A stretch of DNA of 64,000 nt from the NCBI RefSeq assembly GCF_003966225.1, contig NZ_RXNU01000001.1:620001-684000 (forward strand), given 5' to 3'. A program made the position numbers and the translations under genes. Source of the stretch: Shewanella canadensis. GTDB taxonomy: Bacteria; Pseudomonadota; Gammaproteobacteria; Enterobacterales; Shewanellaceae. Of the stretch, positions 8,658-18,028 are shown piece by piece. Below the pieces are notes generated by a model that was not told where the DNA came from, searched no databases, and saw only the letters and a program-made list of their open reading frames with translations. Numbering within the stretch: the first letter of the stretch is position 1; the number at the start of each line of letters is the position of its first letter.

Positions 8658-9596
8658 ATGGATAATCAGGCTATGCCACGTGAACAGTTGGGAGTGTGTG
8701 CTGAAGGAAACTTGCACAGTGTGTATTTGATGTTCAATGCCAATGAAGGAGTCGAATCTCAATTACGGCCTTGTATCGCTAATGTGGCTCAATATATCTA
8801 CGAGCTTACCGATCAATATGCCGACAGTGCCTTTAATGGTTTTGTGGCCATTGGCGCAAATTATTGGAATAGCCTATATCCATCGGCTAGGCCCACTGCA
8901 TTAAAGCCTTTTCCTGCCATGAACGCAGATACTCGTGATGCGCCTGCGTTAGAGTATGACCTTTTCGTCCACATCCGTTGTGACCGATTCGATATACTTC
9001 ACTTGGTTGCCAATGAAGTTTGCCAAATGTTTGAAGGCTTGGTTGAGCTGATCGACGAAGAGCGTGGTTTCCGCTTCATGGACAATCGTGATTTGACCGG
9101 ATTTGTCGATGGCACTGAAAACCCTAAGGGGCGTAGCCGCCAAGAGGTGGCACTCGTCGGAGTTGAAGATGAGGCGTTTAAGGGCGGGAGTTATGTCCAT
9201 GTGCAGAAGTTTGCCCATAACTTGAGTAAGTGGAACCGATTACCGCAGAAAAAGCAGGAAGATATTGTCGGCAGAACCAAGTTAGATAATATTGAGTATG
9301 CCTCAGAGGATAAGCCATTAACCAGCCATATTAAGCGTGTTAATTTAAAAGACGCCGATGGTAAGTCAATGGAGATCTTAAGGCAGAGCATGCCTTACGG
9401 TACAGTAAAAGAGCAAGGTCTGATGTTTATCTCAACTTGCCGTAATTCAGTAAACTTTGAACAGATGCTTAAGAGTATGGTTCACGGTGACGGCCATGGA
9501 AATCATGATCATCTGCTGCACTTTACCCAGGCACTGACCGGCTCCTCTTTCTTTGCCCCTTCGCTCGATTTTTTGGAAAATCAGGCTGGCGAATAA
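8658..9596 (+). CDS. Dyp-type (dye-decolorizing) heme peroxidase, TyrA/YfeX-like
   Basis: A 312-residue cytosolic heme peroxidase without signal peptide. It carries the family motif GFVDGTENP with the distal catalytic aspartate at Asp151, and the proximal heme ligand His224 in TSHIKRVN; these positions agree with what I recall for S. oneidensis TyrA (SO_0740). The C-terminal segment GLMFISTCRNSVNFEQMLKSM is also typical. It uses peroxide to oxidise dyes, phenols or porphyrins; the native substrate is not known. A terminator follows. The iron transporter and ggt are upstream on the same strand, with a GATAATGATG dyad just before it. Confidence 0.92.
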   Translation: MDNQAMPREQLGVCAEGNLHSVYLMFNANEGVESQLRPCIANVAQYIYELTDQYADSAFNGFVAIGANYWNSLYPSARPTALKPFPAMNADTRDAPALEYDLFVHIRCDRFDILHLVANEVCQMFEGLVELIDEERGFRFMDNRDLTGFVDGTENPKGRSRQEVALVGVEDEAFKGGSYVHVQKFAHNLSKWNRLPQKKQEDIVGRTKLDNIEYASEDKPLTSHIKRVNLKDADGKSMEILRQSMPYGTVKEQGLMFISTCRNSVNFEQMLKSMVHGDGHGNHDHLLHFTQALTGSSFFAPSLDFLENQAGE

Positions 9597-9626
9597 AATT
9601 TGAGTGATTGAATTAGACACAAAAAA

Positions 9627-9652
9627 TGCACTATTTTTAGTGCGTTTTTTTA
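9627..9652. terminator. Bidirectional terminator between Dyp peroxidase and cupin genes
   Basis: GCACTA-tttt-TAGTGC with a T-tract on the plus strand and, read on the minus strand, ATTTTTTG after the stem. It separates two convergent genes. Confidence 0.85.
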
Positions 9653-9684
9653 TGTCAAAAAGAAGGTATCTAGCTGAGTTATCG

Positions 9685-10155
9685 TTATTTATCGGTATCG
9701 GTATCGGGATCCCAGTAGTTCGTCGGGCGTTTAGCGTATATCTCATCGACCGCCCTGACTAAAACCTTATTATTCTCCGGGTAGACAACGACATCGTGCT
9801 TATCTCTATTGCCGATGACCAGAAAGGTAAATTCTTCATTCGAGTCATTTCTTAGGGTATGTGCAATGGCGGTATCGGCATTAAAACAGACATAATCTCC
9901 CTGTTTAAAAGGGTGGGGCTCACCGTTAATAAGCAAGGTGGCTTCGCCCTGTAGGGCATATAAGTGTTCCTCCTCTTTGGTATGGTAATGTGCAACTGTC
10001 GATATCTTTCCCGGGGCGAGGCGCTCCATGGTGACGCCGATTTTTTCGCAACCTACGGCATCGCCTATGTGTTTCTGTTGACTGGTATATTGAGCTGAAT
10101 GTTGCCAGGATTCCCAGCAAATATCATCGACTTTAATTATTTTGGTTGTTGTCAT
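9685..10155 (-). CDS. Cupin domain protein
   Basis: A 156-residue single-domain cupin. Cupin motif 1 is visible as APGKISTVAHYHTKEEEHLYALQG with two histidines and the glutamates that bind metal, and motif 2 as GDYVCFNADTAIAHTLRN with the last histidine. It is cytosolic and monocistronic. Cupins of this size are often sugar or amino-acid binding enzymes or sensors; nothing here fixes the substrate. A small repeated tail DPDTDTDK ends the protein. It faces the Dyp peroxidase gene convergently. Confidence 0.8.
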   Translation of the reverse strand: MTTTKIIKVDDICWESWQHSAQYTSQQKHIGDAVGCEKIGVTMERLAPGKISTVAHYHTKEEEHLYALQGEATLLINGEPHPFKQGDYVCFNADTAIAHTLRNDSNEEFTFLVIGNRDKHDVVVYPENNKVLVRAVDEIYAKRPTNYWDPDTDTDK

Positions 10156-10251
10156 AAAGTATCCTTAGCCCTAGATATAGCTTTCGAATCTCTAATTTCT
10201 CATGAATGCCATATTGGATACAATCAAATTTTATGGCAGGGATAGGAGAAA

Positions 10252-10278
10252 ACAAAAAGAGACGCGAAGCGTCTCTTT
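10252..10278 (-). terminator. Terminator of argR
   Basis: On the minus strand AAAGAGACGC-TTC-GCGTCTCTTTTTG forms a 10-bp stem and T-run about 90 bases after the argR stop codon. Confidence 0.8.
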
Positions 10279-10368
10279 AAATGTGAATACATTTGAATCT
10301 TGGTGGATGTTCAGCCAATTTCGATAGCAGCTTGTGAGCAGGCGTCACTAACCACAAGCCTGTAAGAG

Positions 10369-10839
10369 TTAGTCATTAAAATTAAACAGTGACTTAACCG
10401 TATCTAAGGTTTTATCTATCTCATTAATATTTGATGGCGTGATGAAAATTGTATCATCGCCGGCAATTGTACCAAGAATACCCTCAGGCTTTCCTATCGA
10501 GTCGAGAAGTCGTGCGATAAGCTGTGCCGCCCCAGGACTGGTTCTTACCACTATCATGGATTGGTTGTGATCGACATCCAATACTAAATTCTTTAGTGGG
10601 CTACCTGCTGTCGGTACTCCCAGCTCCGCCGGAAGGCAATAAACCATCTCTTGTTTCGCATTACGAGTGCGCACAGCCCCAAACTTGCTTAGCATCCTTG
10701 AGACTTTGGATTGATTAATATTTCCGTACCCTTCAGCCTGAAGGGCGAGGACAATCTCACTCTGAGAACCAAATCGCTCCTCTTTCAAAATTGCCTTAAA
10801 GGTCTTAACTAGGTCATCTTGACTTCTATTTGCTTGCAT
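10369..10839 (-). CDS. argR: Arginine repressor ArgR
   Basis: A 156-residue DNA-binding repressor of arginine synthesis genes. Residues 1-75 form the winged helix ([26 protein letters not shown]), and the C-terminal half holds the arginine-binding hexamerisation domain with [11 protein letters not shown]. Length equals E. coli ArgR (156). It is transcribed away from mdh, the usual order in gammaproteobacteria. A tandem ARG-box pair lies about 60 bases upstream of the start, so autorepression is likely. Confidence 0.96.
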   Translation of the reverse strand: MQANRSQDDLVKTFKAILKEERFGSQSEIVLALQAEGYGNINQSKVSRMLSKFGAVRTRNAKQEMVYCLPAELGVPTAGSPLKNLVLDVDHNQSMIVVRTSPGAAQLIARLLDSIGKPEGILGTIAGDDTIFITPSNINEIDKTLDTVKSLFNFND

Positions 10840-10897
10840 AATTTTATTGTTCTTTATTCAAAAATCATTGCCATGTTGAATATAACTGGTGTTTTTG

Positions 10898-10932
10898 TCA
10901 ACAAATATCCGAGTTTTATGAATAAAAATGCA
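10898..10932 (-). promoter_or_regulatory. Tandem ARG boxes upstream of argR
   Basis: TGAATAAAAATGCA at 10919-10932 matches the ARG-box core TGAATWWWWATTCA at 13 of 14 positions. A weaker copy, TCAACAAATATCCG at 10898-10911 (10 of 14), lies exactly 21 bases away centre to centre, the spacing that places two ArgR trimer sites on one face of the helix. Confidence 0.65.
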
Positions 10933-11161
10933 ACTTAAGGTGTGTGGGGAGATGTATAAGTAAATAAATAGTAACCGGAGCAAGGAGGAGGGGGGCCTGG
11001 TAAGGATTCTGTAGTACTGAGGTGGAGCGTGCATTTGCACTTATGGTGCTTTATTGCGCTTATTTCGGTAGTTTTTTGATGTAGAACAAAAATTTATTCT
11101 AACCAAGACTAAGGGATAATTGAATTTTAAGCGTGATTACAGTAATGTGGCGGCATTGAGA

Positions 11162-11177
11162 GATATAGATCTATATC
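11162..11177. promoter_or_regulatory. 16-bp perfect palindrome before mdh
   Basis: GATATAGATCTATATC is a perfect palindrome 30 bases before the mdh start codon, flanked by CACAAAT. Together with the flank it has one CRP-like half site (TGTGA on the minus strand) but not a full CRP box. It would overlap the leader or promoter of mdh. Confidence 0.4.
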
Positions 11178-11207
11178 ACAAATATCCAAGAAATGACGGA
11201 GATAACT

Positions 11208-12143
11208 ATGAAAGTTGCTGTACTTGGTGCCGCTGGCGGTATTGGCCAGGCTCTTGCCCTACTATTAAAAACTCAATTACCTGCAGGTTCAAAATTGTCA
11301 CTTTATGATATTGCTCCTGTAACACCTGGTGTTGCGGTTGATCTTAGTCATATCCCGACAGCCGTAGAAGTTAAAGGTTTTGCCGGTGAAGATCCCACAG
11401 CTGCACTTGAAGGTGCGGACGTTGTATTGATCTCTGCCGGTGTGGCTCGTAAGCCTGGTATGGATCGTTCGGATCTATTCAATATCAATGCCGGTATTGT
11501 TAGAAATCTAGTCGAAAAGTGTGCCGCTGCTTGCCCTAAAGCACTTATCGGAATTATCACTAATCCGGTTAACACTACAGTCGCCATCGCCGCTGAAGTA
11601 TTAAAAGCTGCTGGTGTATACGATAAGAATCGTCTTTTCGGTATCACGACACTCGACGTGATTCGTTCTGAAACTTTTATTGCCGAAGCAAAAGGTCTGA
11701 ATGTTGATGATGTTAAGATCAATGTTATCGGTGGCCACAGTGGTGTGACTATCCTTCCTCTTCTTTCTCAAGTTCAAGGCGTAAGCTTTAGCGATGAAGA
11801 AGTTGCAGCATTGACTACACGTATCCAAAATGCGGGTACAGAAGTGGTTGAAGCTAAAGCCGGTGGCGGAAGCGCGACTCTTTCCATGGGTCAGGCGGCA
11901 TGTCGCTTCGGTCTGTCTCTGGTACGTGGTCTTCAAGGTGAAGAGAATGTGATTGAGTGTGCCTATGTCGATGGTGGCAGTGAACACGCTGATTTCTTCG
12001 CACAACCAATCCTGCTTGGCAAGAATGGCGTTGAGTCGGTACTGGCTTACGGTGAAGTCAGTGAATTCGAAGCCAATGCTCGTGATGCTATGCTCGATAC
12101 ACTCAAGGCCGATATCGTTCTTGGTGTTGAATTCGTTAAGTAA
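11208..12143 (+). CDS. mdh: Malate dehydrogenase (NAD)
   Basis: A 311-residue cytoplasmic enzyme that interconverts malate and oxaloacetate in the TCA cycle. [20 protein letters not shown] is the Rossmann NAD loop; [13 protein letters not shown] holds the substrate-binding arginine region; [16 protein letters not shown] carries the catalytic histidine. The start at 11208 is preferred over an in-frame ATG at 11193 because ACGGAG lies at the right distance and the family begins MKVAVLGA. A bidirectional terminator follows. A 16-bp palindrome lies 30 bases upstream. Confidence 0.97.
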   Translation: MKVAVLGAAGGIGQALALLLKTQLPAGSKLSLYDIAPVTPGVAVDLSHIPTAVEVKGFAGEDPTAALEGADVVLISAGVARKPGMDRSDLFNINAGIVRNLVEKCAAACPKALIGIITNPVNTTVAIAAEVLKAAGVYDKNRLFGITTLDVIRSETFIAEAKGLNVDDVKINVIGGHSGVTILPLLSQVQGVSFSDEEVAALTTRIQNAGTEVVEAKAGGGSATLSMGQAACRFGLSLVRGLQGEENVIECAYVDGGSEHADFFAQPILLGKNGVESVLAYGEVSEFEANARDAMLDTLKADIVLGVEFVK

Positions 12144-12186
12144 TAATTACAGGACTTATACTAATCGGTATTAAATCCAAGCAAAT

Positions 12187-12214
12187 AAAAAGGAGCCTCA
12201 GGGCTCCTTTTTTA
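12187..12214. terminator. Bidirectional terminator between mdh and ispB
   Basis: AAAAAGGAGCC-tcag-GGCTCCTTTTTT has A-runs and T-runs on both sides of an eight-base stem, serving both convergent genes. Confidence 0.88.
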
Positions 12215-12238
12215 TTGTATCGAACATAAGGCGTAAGA

Positions 12239-13210
12239 CTAGTTGCTACGCTCTACGGCAATCTTAGCTAATGATATCAGTGCTTGCTTGTAATCACTCT
12301 CTGGGATGACAGACAAGGCATCTATTGCCTTATCAGACTCCTCTAGTGCGCGCTTGAATGTATAGTCTAAGGCACCGCAGCTGTGCAATGCATTGAGGAT
12401 CTCTTCAATATTCTGAGTACCATCCCCTTTTTCTATTGCCGTGCGGATTAACTCTTGCTCTTTTTCAGTACCGTGTGCCATGGCATAAATAAGTGGCAGA
12501 GTTGGCTTACCTTCAGCAAGATCATCACCAATATTCTTGCCTAACTCTTCGGTGTCGGCAGTATAGTCTAATAGATCATCGGTTAACTGGAATGCCGTCC
12601 CTAAGAACTTCCCGTAATCGGCCAGTGCGCTTTGCATTTCGATAGGGCTTTGTGCAAGTACACCGGCTAAACGTGTGGCTGCCTCGAAGAGTTTAGCTGT
12701 TTTACAATAGATGACACGCATGTAACTCTCTTCAGTCGTGTCAGGGTCATTACAGTTCATTAACTGCAATACTTCACCTTCGGCAAGCACATTCGTGGCA
12801 TCGGCAAGTACTTCAAGGACTTCCATGTTGCCAAGTTCAGTCATCATCTGAAACGAACGCGTATAGAGGAAGTCGCCTACTAATACGCTTGCGCTGTTAC
12901 CAAAGAGTGCATTGGCCGTCTCTCTGCCGCGGCGCAACATGGACTCATCGACAACATCATCATGCAACAGCGAAGCGGTATGGATAAACTCGATAATTGC
13001 AGCCAGCTTAAGGTGTGCTTCACCTTTATAGTCGATGGCACGAGCTGCCAGAATAGAGAGTAGTGGACGCATGCGCTTACCACCACCATTGATAATGTAG
13101 AAACCTAACTGATTGATTAGGGCGACATCAGATTCTAGTTGTTTGTATATTAGCTTGTTAACGTTTTGCATATCGTTATCGGCTAACTGACGAATGGCGT
13201 TTAAATCCAT
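12239..13210 (-). CDS. ispB: Octaprenyl diphosphate synthase
   Basis: A 323-residue trans-prenyltransferase that builds the side chain of ubiquinone and menaquinone from IPP. The two aspartate-rich motifs are LLHDDVVDES (first) and LTDDLLDYTAD (second), with GGGKRMRPLL upstream as the IPP-binding loop. Length and motifs fit E. coli IspB (323). It is transcribed away from rplU, the same divergent pair as in E. coli. Confidence 0.95.
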   Translation of the reverse strand: MDLNAIRQLADNDMQNVNKLIYKQLESDVALINQLGFYIINGGGKRMRPLLSILAARAIDYKGEAHLKLAAIIEFIHTASLLHDDVVDESMLRRGRETANALFGNSASVLVGDFLYTRSFQMMTELGNMEVLEVLADATNVLAEGEVLQLMNCNDPDTTEESYMRVIYCKTAKLFEAATRLAGVLAQSPIEMQSALADYGKFLGTAFQLTDDLLDYTADTEELGKNIGDDLAEGKPTLPLIYAMAHGTEKEQELIRTAIEKGDGTQNIEEILNALHSCGALDYTFKRALEESDKAIDALSVIPESDYKQALISLAKIAVERSN

Positions 13211-13374
13211 ATATAGGCTCTGGTTTTGTGGGGCAGCAATAAAAAAGGCGGCCCAAATGAAGGCATGAATGTTATAATGAGATGGATTCTACCTAAGAAA
13301 CGCCATTCAAGACAGCGTTAGAAGGAGATAGTGGGATTAATTCCGATCTTTTTTTATTCTTACTTAATTAGGAC

Positions 13375-13403
13375 TTGTCAGGTGGGAGTTCTTAGCGTAA
13401 ACT
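13375..13403 (+). promoter_or_regulatory. Predicted sigma-70 promoter of rplU-rpmA
   Basis: TTGTCA at 13375-13380 and TAAACT at 13398-13403 with a 17-base spacer, 85 bases before rplU. Confidence 0.65.
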
Positions 13404-13431
13404 CCGCGACCATTGTCATTAAAGCTTTTAT

Positions 13432-13465
13432 AACACCCCTGCCTCACATAATGAGCCGGCGTGTT
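13432..13465 (+). promoter_or_regulatory. Possible leader hairpin before rplU
   Basis: AACACccctGCC-TCA / TGA-GCCggcGTGTT can pair in the transcript, ending about 23 bases before the rplU ATG. The position suits an autoregulatory r-protein leader, but no known leader family is claimed. Confidence 0.35.
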
Positions 13466-13488
13466 TGAAATATCGGAGTAAAATAGCT

Positions 13489-13800
13489 ATGTACGCTGTT
13501 TTTCAAAGTGGTGGTAAGCAACATCGTGTTGCCGAAGGCCATACTGTTCGTCTAGAAAAATTAGAAGTCGCTACAGGCGATACTGTTGAGTTTGACCAAG
13601 TTCTTTTGGTTGCTGACGGTGAGACTGTTCATGTTGGTGCACCTCTAGTTGCAGGTGGTAAGGTTGTTGCTGAAGTAGTTAGCCACGGCCGTGCTGAGAA
13701 AGTAACTATTGTTAAGTTCCGTCGTCGTAAGCACCACGACAAGAAAATGGGCCATCGTCAATGGTTCACCGAAGTTAAAATTACAGCTATCAACGCTTAA
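13489..13800 (+). CDS. rplU: 50S ribosomal protein L21
   Basis: A 103-residue large-subunit protein that binds 23S r[17 protein letters not shown] and [23 protein letters not shown] are hallmark stretches. The start is set at 13489 because CGGAGTAAAATAGCT precedes it and the family begins MYAV; an upstream in-frame codon would add eight unlikely residues. rpmA follows after 15 bp in the usual L21-L27 operon. Confidence 0.98.
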   Translation: MYAVFQSGGKQHRVAEGHTVRLEKLEVATGDTVEFDQVLLVADGETVHVGAPLVAGGKVVAEVVSHGRAEKVTIVKFRRRKHHDKKMGHRQWFTEVKITAINA

Positions 13801-13812
13801 TTAGGAGTCTAA

Positions 13813-14070
<258 letters not shown>

Positions 14071-14100
14071 TCTTTAGCTTCTGCTAAGATTGCTTATTAA

Positions 14101-14128
14101 AGCCCCGCCTTTGGTGGGGCTTTATTGT
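14101..14128 (+). terminator. Terminator after rpmA
   Basis: AGCCCCGCC-tttg-GTGGGGCT followed by TTATTGTTTT, 30 bases after the stop. Confidence 0.85.
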
Positions 14129-14190
14129 TTTAATGGGTTTACAAATTGTTTTTTGGCGACCTTGGATAGAAAGACGTATAATCCTTTTAG

Positions 14191-15372
<1,182 letters not shown>

Positions 15373-15442
15373 TCGTTGTCTCCCTCTATCGATAATGTTT
15401 AATTGAGGCTATTTTTTTGAGACCATACTGTTCGAGATTAGT

Positions 15443-16204
15443 ATGTACGCAGATACTCAAAATGATATAACCCGGCAGGTTGTCCGGGTTGCTCAACTCT
15501 TGTTGGCCTATGGCGCTGAATCGGAACTTGTCGAAGAGATAAGTCAGCGCTTAGGCTATGCACTGGGGCTCGCCGGTGTCGAAATATCCATCTCTTCAAA
15601 CTCCCTCGTTTTAACCAGTCTGGTCCATGGTCGTTGTATTACGACGACTCGTCGTACTCGAGAGCATGGTATCAACATGACCATCGTCTGTGAGCTGCAA
15701 AGGATCTGTTTACTGACCGAAAAGGGCCTATACGGGCTCAACGAAGTCAGAAAACGTGTCTCACGCATAGAGCCCAGGACTTACCCCAAGCGTTATTTAG
15801 TGCCTATGATAGGGTTATCGTGCGCGAGTTTTTGTCACCTTTTTGGTGGCGATATAGCGGCATCTGTGATCACCTTTTTTGCTTCATCGATAGGGATGTT
15901 TGTCAGGGTCTCCATTGCTAAGCATCATTTTAACTTACTACTTAACTTTGCGGTCACGGCATTCGTTACCACCTTGATTGCTCAGCTTGGCTACCAGTTC
16001 TCTCTTACCGATACGCCTAAGCTGCCTATGGCCGCGAGTGTGCTGATGTTGGTGCCGGGCTTTCCCATGATCAATTCAATATCCGATATGGTGAAAGGGC
16101 ATCTTAATGTCGGGATATCGAGATGGGGTCATGCAACGTTGTTGACTGTCTCTTCAGTGATAGGTATCACCATAGCTATGCAATTGGGGGGCTTGTTCTT
16201 ATGA
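15443..16204 (+). CDS. Threonine/serine exporter family protein, YjjP-like large subunit
   Basis: A 253-residue membrane protein. Residues 1-115 form the soluble ThrE N-terminal domain (LLAYGAESELVEEISQRLGYALG, SLVLTSLV), followed by about five membrane helices (LVPMIGLSCASFCHLFGG, ASVITFFASSIGMFV, and PMAASVLMLVPGFPMINSI, the conserved proline-glycine loop). It is the YjjP half of a split ThrE transporter. In E. coli YjjPB has been tied to succinate export under low oxygen; the substrate here is not shown by sequence. It overlaps the YjjB-like gene by four bases (ATGA). Confidence 0.85.
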   Translation: MYADTQNDITRQVVRVAQLLLAYGAESELVEEISQRLGYALGLAGVEISISSNSLVLTSLVHGRCITTTRRTREHGINMTIVCELQRICLLTEKGLYGLNEVRKRVSRIEPRTYPKRYLVPMIGLSCASFCHLFGGDIAASVITFFASSIGMFVRVSIAKHHFNLLLNFAVTAFVTTLIAQLGYQFSLTDTPKLPMAASVLMLVPGFPMINSISDMVKGHLNVGISRWGHATLLTVSSVIGITIAMQLGGLFL

Positions 16205-16671
16205 TGGAACTTCTCTTAGCCTTACTCAACGATGCGTTTTTCTCAGCAATTCCGGCTGTGGGGTTTGCCATGGTGTTTAACGTGCCTAAACGCTTCTTGC
16301 CATACTGCGCAGTCGCCGGTGCGCTCGGCCATAGCTTTAGAACGCTTTTGTTGCATATAGGCCTACCGATAGAATGGGCGACATTCGCAGCAGCGGCTCT
16401 CGTTGGTTTAGTCACTATCGGTTTTGCTAAACGTCATTTAGCGCCACCCTTGATGTACGCCGTTGCGGCCATTATTCCTATGATCCCCGGAACCTATGCA
16501 TTTAATACGGTGATAGCGCTCGTTCAGCTTACAGCTCAGTCAGAGATTAGCCCGGAATTGACCTCTGAGGTGATCAGCAATGGACTGAAAACGGTGTTTA
16601 TTTTGGGGGCACTGTCTGTGGGATTAGCTATGCCGAGTCTACTCTACTTTCGTACACGCCCGGTCATTTAA
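16201..16671 (+). CDS. Threonine/serine exporter family protein, YjjB-like small subunit
   Basis: A 156-residue inner-membrane protein with four to five helices, corresponding to the C-terminal ThrE domain (DUF3815). AAIIPMIPGTYAFNTVIALVQL is the signature loop and mirrors the one in its partner. The start is the ATG that overlaps the stop of the upstream gene in an ATGA junction; a longer frame starting at 16123 lies inside the partner gene and is discarded. Both subunits are needed to form the transporter. Confidence 0.85.
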   Translation: MMELLLALLNDAFFSAIPAVGFAMVFNVPKRFLPYCAVAGALGHSFRTLLLHIGLPIEWATFAAAALVGLVTIGFAKRHLAPPLMYAVAAIIPMIPGTYAFNTVIALVQLTAQSEISPELTSEVISNGLKTVFILGALSVGLAMPSLLYFRTRPVI

Positions 16672-16674
16672 TCG

Positions 16675-16939
16675 ATACCCAAACGACCTCGAAATGCAGG
16701 ATTCAGCATGTCGAGAAGTGACAGAGTTCAAGGCATGAAATAGCGGGACTAGTTATTCTAATTTAATATTTTGTAACGCAGAAACATGTTGCTTCTCGCC
16801 TTGCCCTTCGGGAGTTCCCGTAGAATACCTGCACTGCGTTAGTGATATTGAAAAGGGACTAACCATTCTCTTCAATCACTACCTTGTTCACCTATCCTAC
16901 GGGAGCTCTGAAACGAACATTTTGAAGTGGCTTGGGTAT
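16675..16939. repeat. MITE-like element, family C (265 bp)
   Basis: The gap between yjjB-like and folA is bounded by 22-base inverted repeats: ATACCCAAACGACCTCGAAATG on the left and, read on the minus strand, ATACCCAAGCCACTTCAAAATG on the right (18 of 22 agree). There is no ORF. I recall similar ATACCCAA-GC-ACTTC sequences scattered in Shewanella and Vibrio genomes. A 58-bp relative with only the ends lies at 59837-59894. No clear target duplication is seen. Confidence 0.65.
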
Positions 16940-16983
16940 ATACATTCAGTCTTTATTATTCTAAAAACAAAATTGGAGATATT

Positions 16984-17466
16984 ATGAAAATTGCCATGAT
17001 AGCGGCGATGGCTAACAATCGTGTTATTGGTAAAGATAATCAAATGCCCTGGCACCTTCCTGAGGACCTTAAACATTTCAAGGCGATGACATTGGGTAAA
17101 CCCATTGTCATGGGACGAAAGACGTTTGAGTCAATCGGGCGTCCACTGCCTGGTCGTCATAATATTGTGATTAGCCGACAAGAGTCACTCAAAATTGAAG
17201 GGGTTACTTGTGTTTCCTCTTTTGAAGCTGCAAAAAAGGTAGCTGGTGATTGTGAAGAGCTGGTAGTTATCGGTGGGGGGCAATTGTACTCATCTTTACT
17301 CAAGGAGGCCGATAAACTGTACCTCACTGAAATAAACCTCGATGTGGACGGTGATACCTTTTTTCCACCATGGGACGATGCTAGTTGGGAGCTTCTTAGC
17401 AAAGAGACGGCAATTAATGATAAAGGGCTGGAATATAGCTTTATCAACTTGGTGAAAAGATGTTAA
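16984..17466 (+). CDS. folA: Dihydrofolate reductase
   Basis: A 160-residue enzyme that reduces dihydrofolate with NADPH. MIAAMANNRVIGKDNQMPWHLPEDL contains the Met20-type loop and the catalytic acid (LPEDL), GRKTFESIGRPLPGR binds NADPH, and VIGGGQLY is the conserved glycine motif. Length equals E. coli FolA (159). The start at 16984 follows TTGGAGATATT; the longer frame from 16927 begins inside the MITE-like repeat and is rejected. The repeat ends 44 bases before the start, so it may have supplied or replaced promoter sequence. Confidence 0.96.
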   Translation: MKIAMIAAMANNRVIGKDNQMPWHLPEDLKHFKAMTLGKPIVMGRKTFESIGRPLPGRHNIVISRQESLKIEGVTCVSSFEAAKKVAGDCEELVVIGGGQLYSSLLKEADKLYLTEINLDVDGDTFFPPWDDASWELLSKETAINDKGLEYSFINLVKRC

Positions 17467-17566
17467 ATTGTCGTAGTTGTTATGTTTCAATTTCAGGGTG
17501 GGGCATATAAAGATCATTGTTTGCTGCTCTACAGTATAAAAATAAATAATAATAAAGGAGTATCAG

Positions 17567-17953
17567 ATGCGTCTGTTACCAACGACCCTTGCTGTGGTTA
17601 TCGCAGCGTCTACTTTCTCTATTCCTGCACAAGCTAACGATCAGTTAGCGGCTAATATATGTAACTATGTGCAAACAAATGATAAGAACCGTTTACGTAA
17701 AAAATTAAAAGAAAACCGCGTAAAACTTCGCAATATCTATAGTGGTATCTCGTGTAATGGGGATAGCCTTCTTCGTACTGCGATGAAGAGTGGTTCAGAT
17801 AAGGTAGGCACATTTGTCGCTAAACGCCTCTCTGTATCGGACTTAAAGGCAGCAGAAGCCGATGGAATGACGGTTGTGCAGTGGTCTGAGGCAAATGGAC
17901 ATAGCGGTAGTACGATTACGGCTGCAATTAACGAGCGTATAGCTGGCAGTTAG
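17567..17953 (+). CDS. DUF3718-like secreted protein
   Basis: A 128-residue protein with a signal peptide (residues 1-23, ending PAQANDQ). The mature part has two cysteines, ANICNYVQ and SGISCNGDSLLRTAM, that could form a disulfide, plus a basic middle segment (KNRLRKKLKENRVKLRN). The layout fits DUF3718, a family I associate with Shewanella; this is recognised by eye. Function is unknown. It has AAAGGAG before the ATG and its own perfect bidirectional terminator. Confidence 0.65.
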   Translation: MRLLPTTLAVVIAASTFSIPAQANDQLAANICNYVQTNDKNRLRKKLKENRVKLRNIYSGISCNGDSLLRTAMKSGSDKVGTFVAKRLSVSDLKAAEADGMTVVQWSEANGHSGSTITAAINERIAGS

Positions 17954-17965
17954 GCTTCAGAATTT

Positions 17966-18002
17966 CCATAAAAATGCCGGACTGAGTCCGGCATTTTTAT
18001 GG
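17966..18002. terminator. Bidirectional terminator
   Basis: CCATAAAAATGCCGGA-ctgag-TCCGGCATTTTTATGG is a perfect 16-bp inverted repeat between the DUF3718 gene and the convergent chemoreceptor gene, with A and T runs on both sides. Confidence 0.92.
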
Positions 18003-18028
18003 AATAAACTTTTATGGAACAAAGAGGG

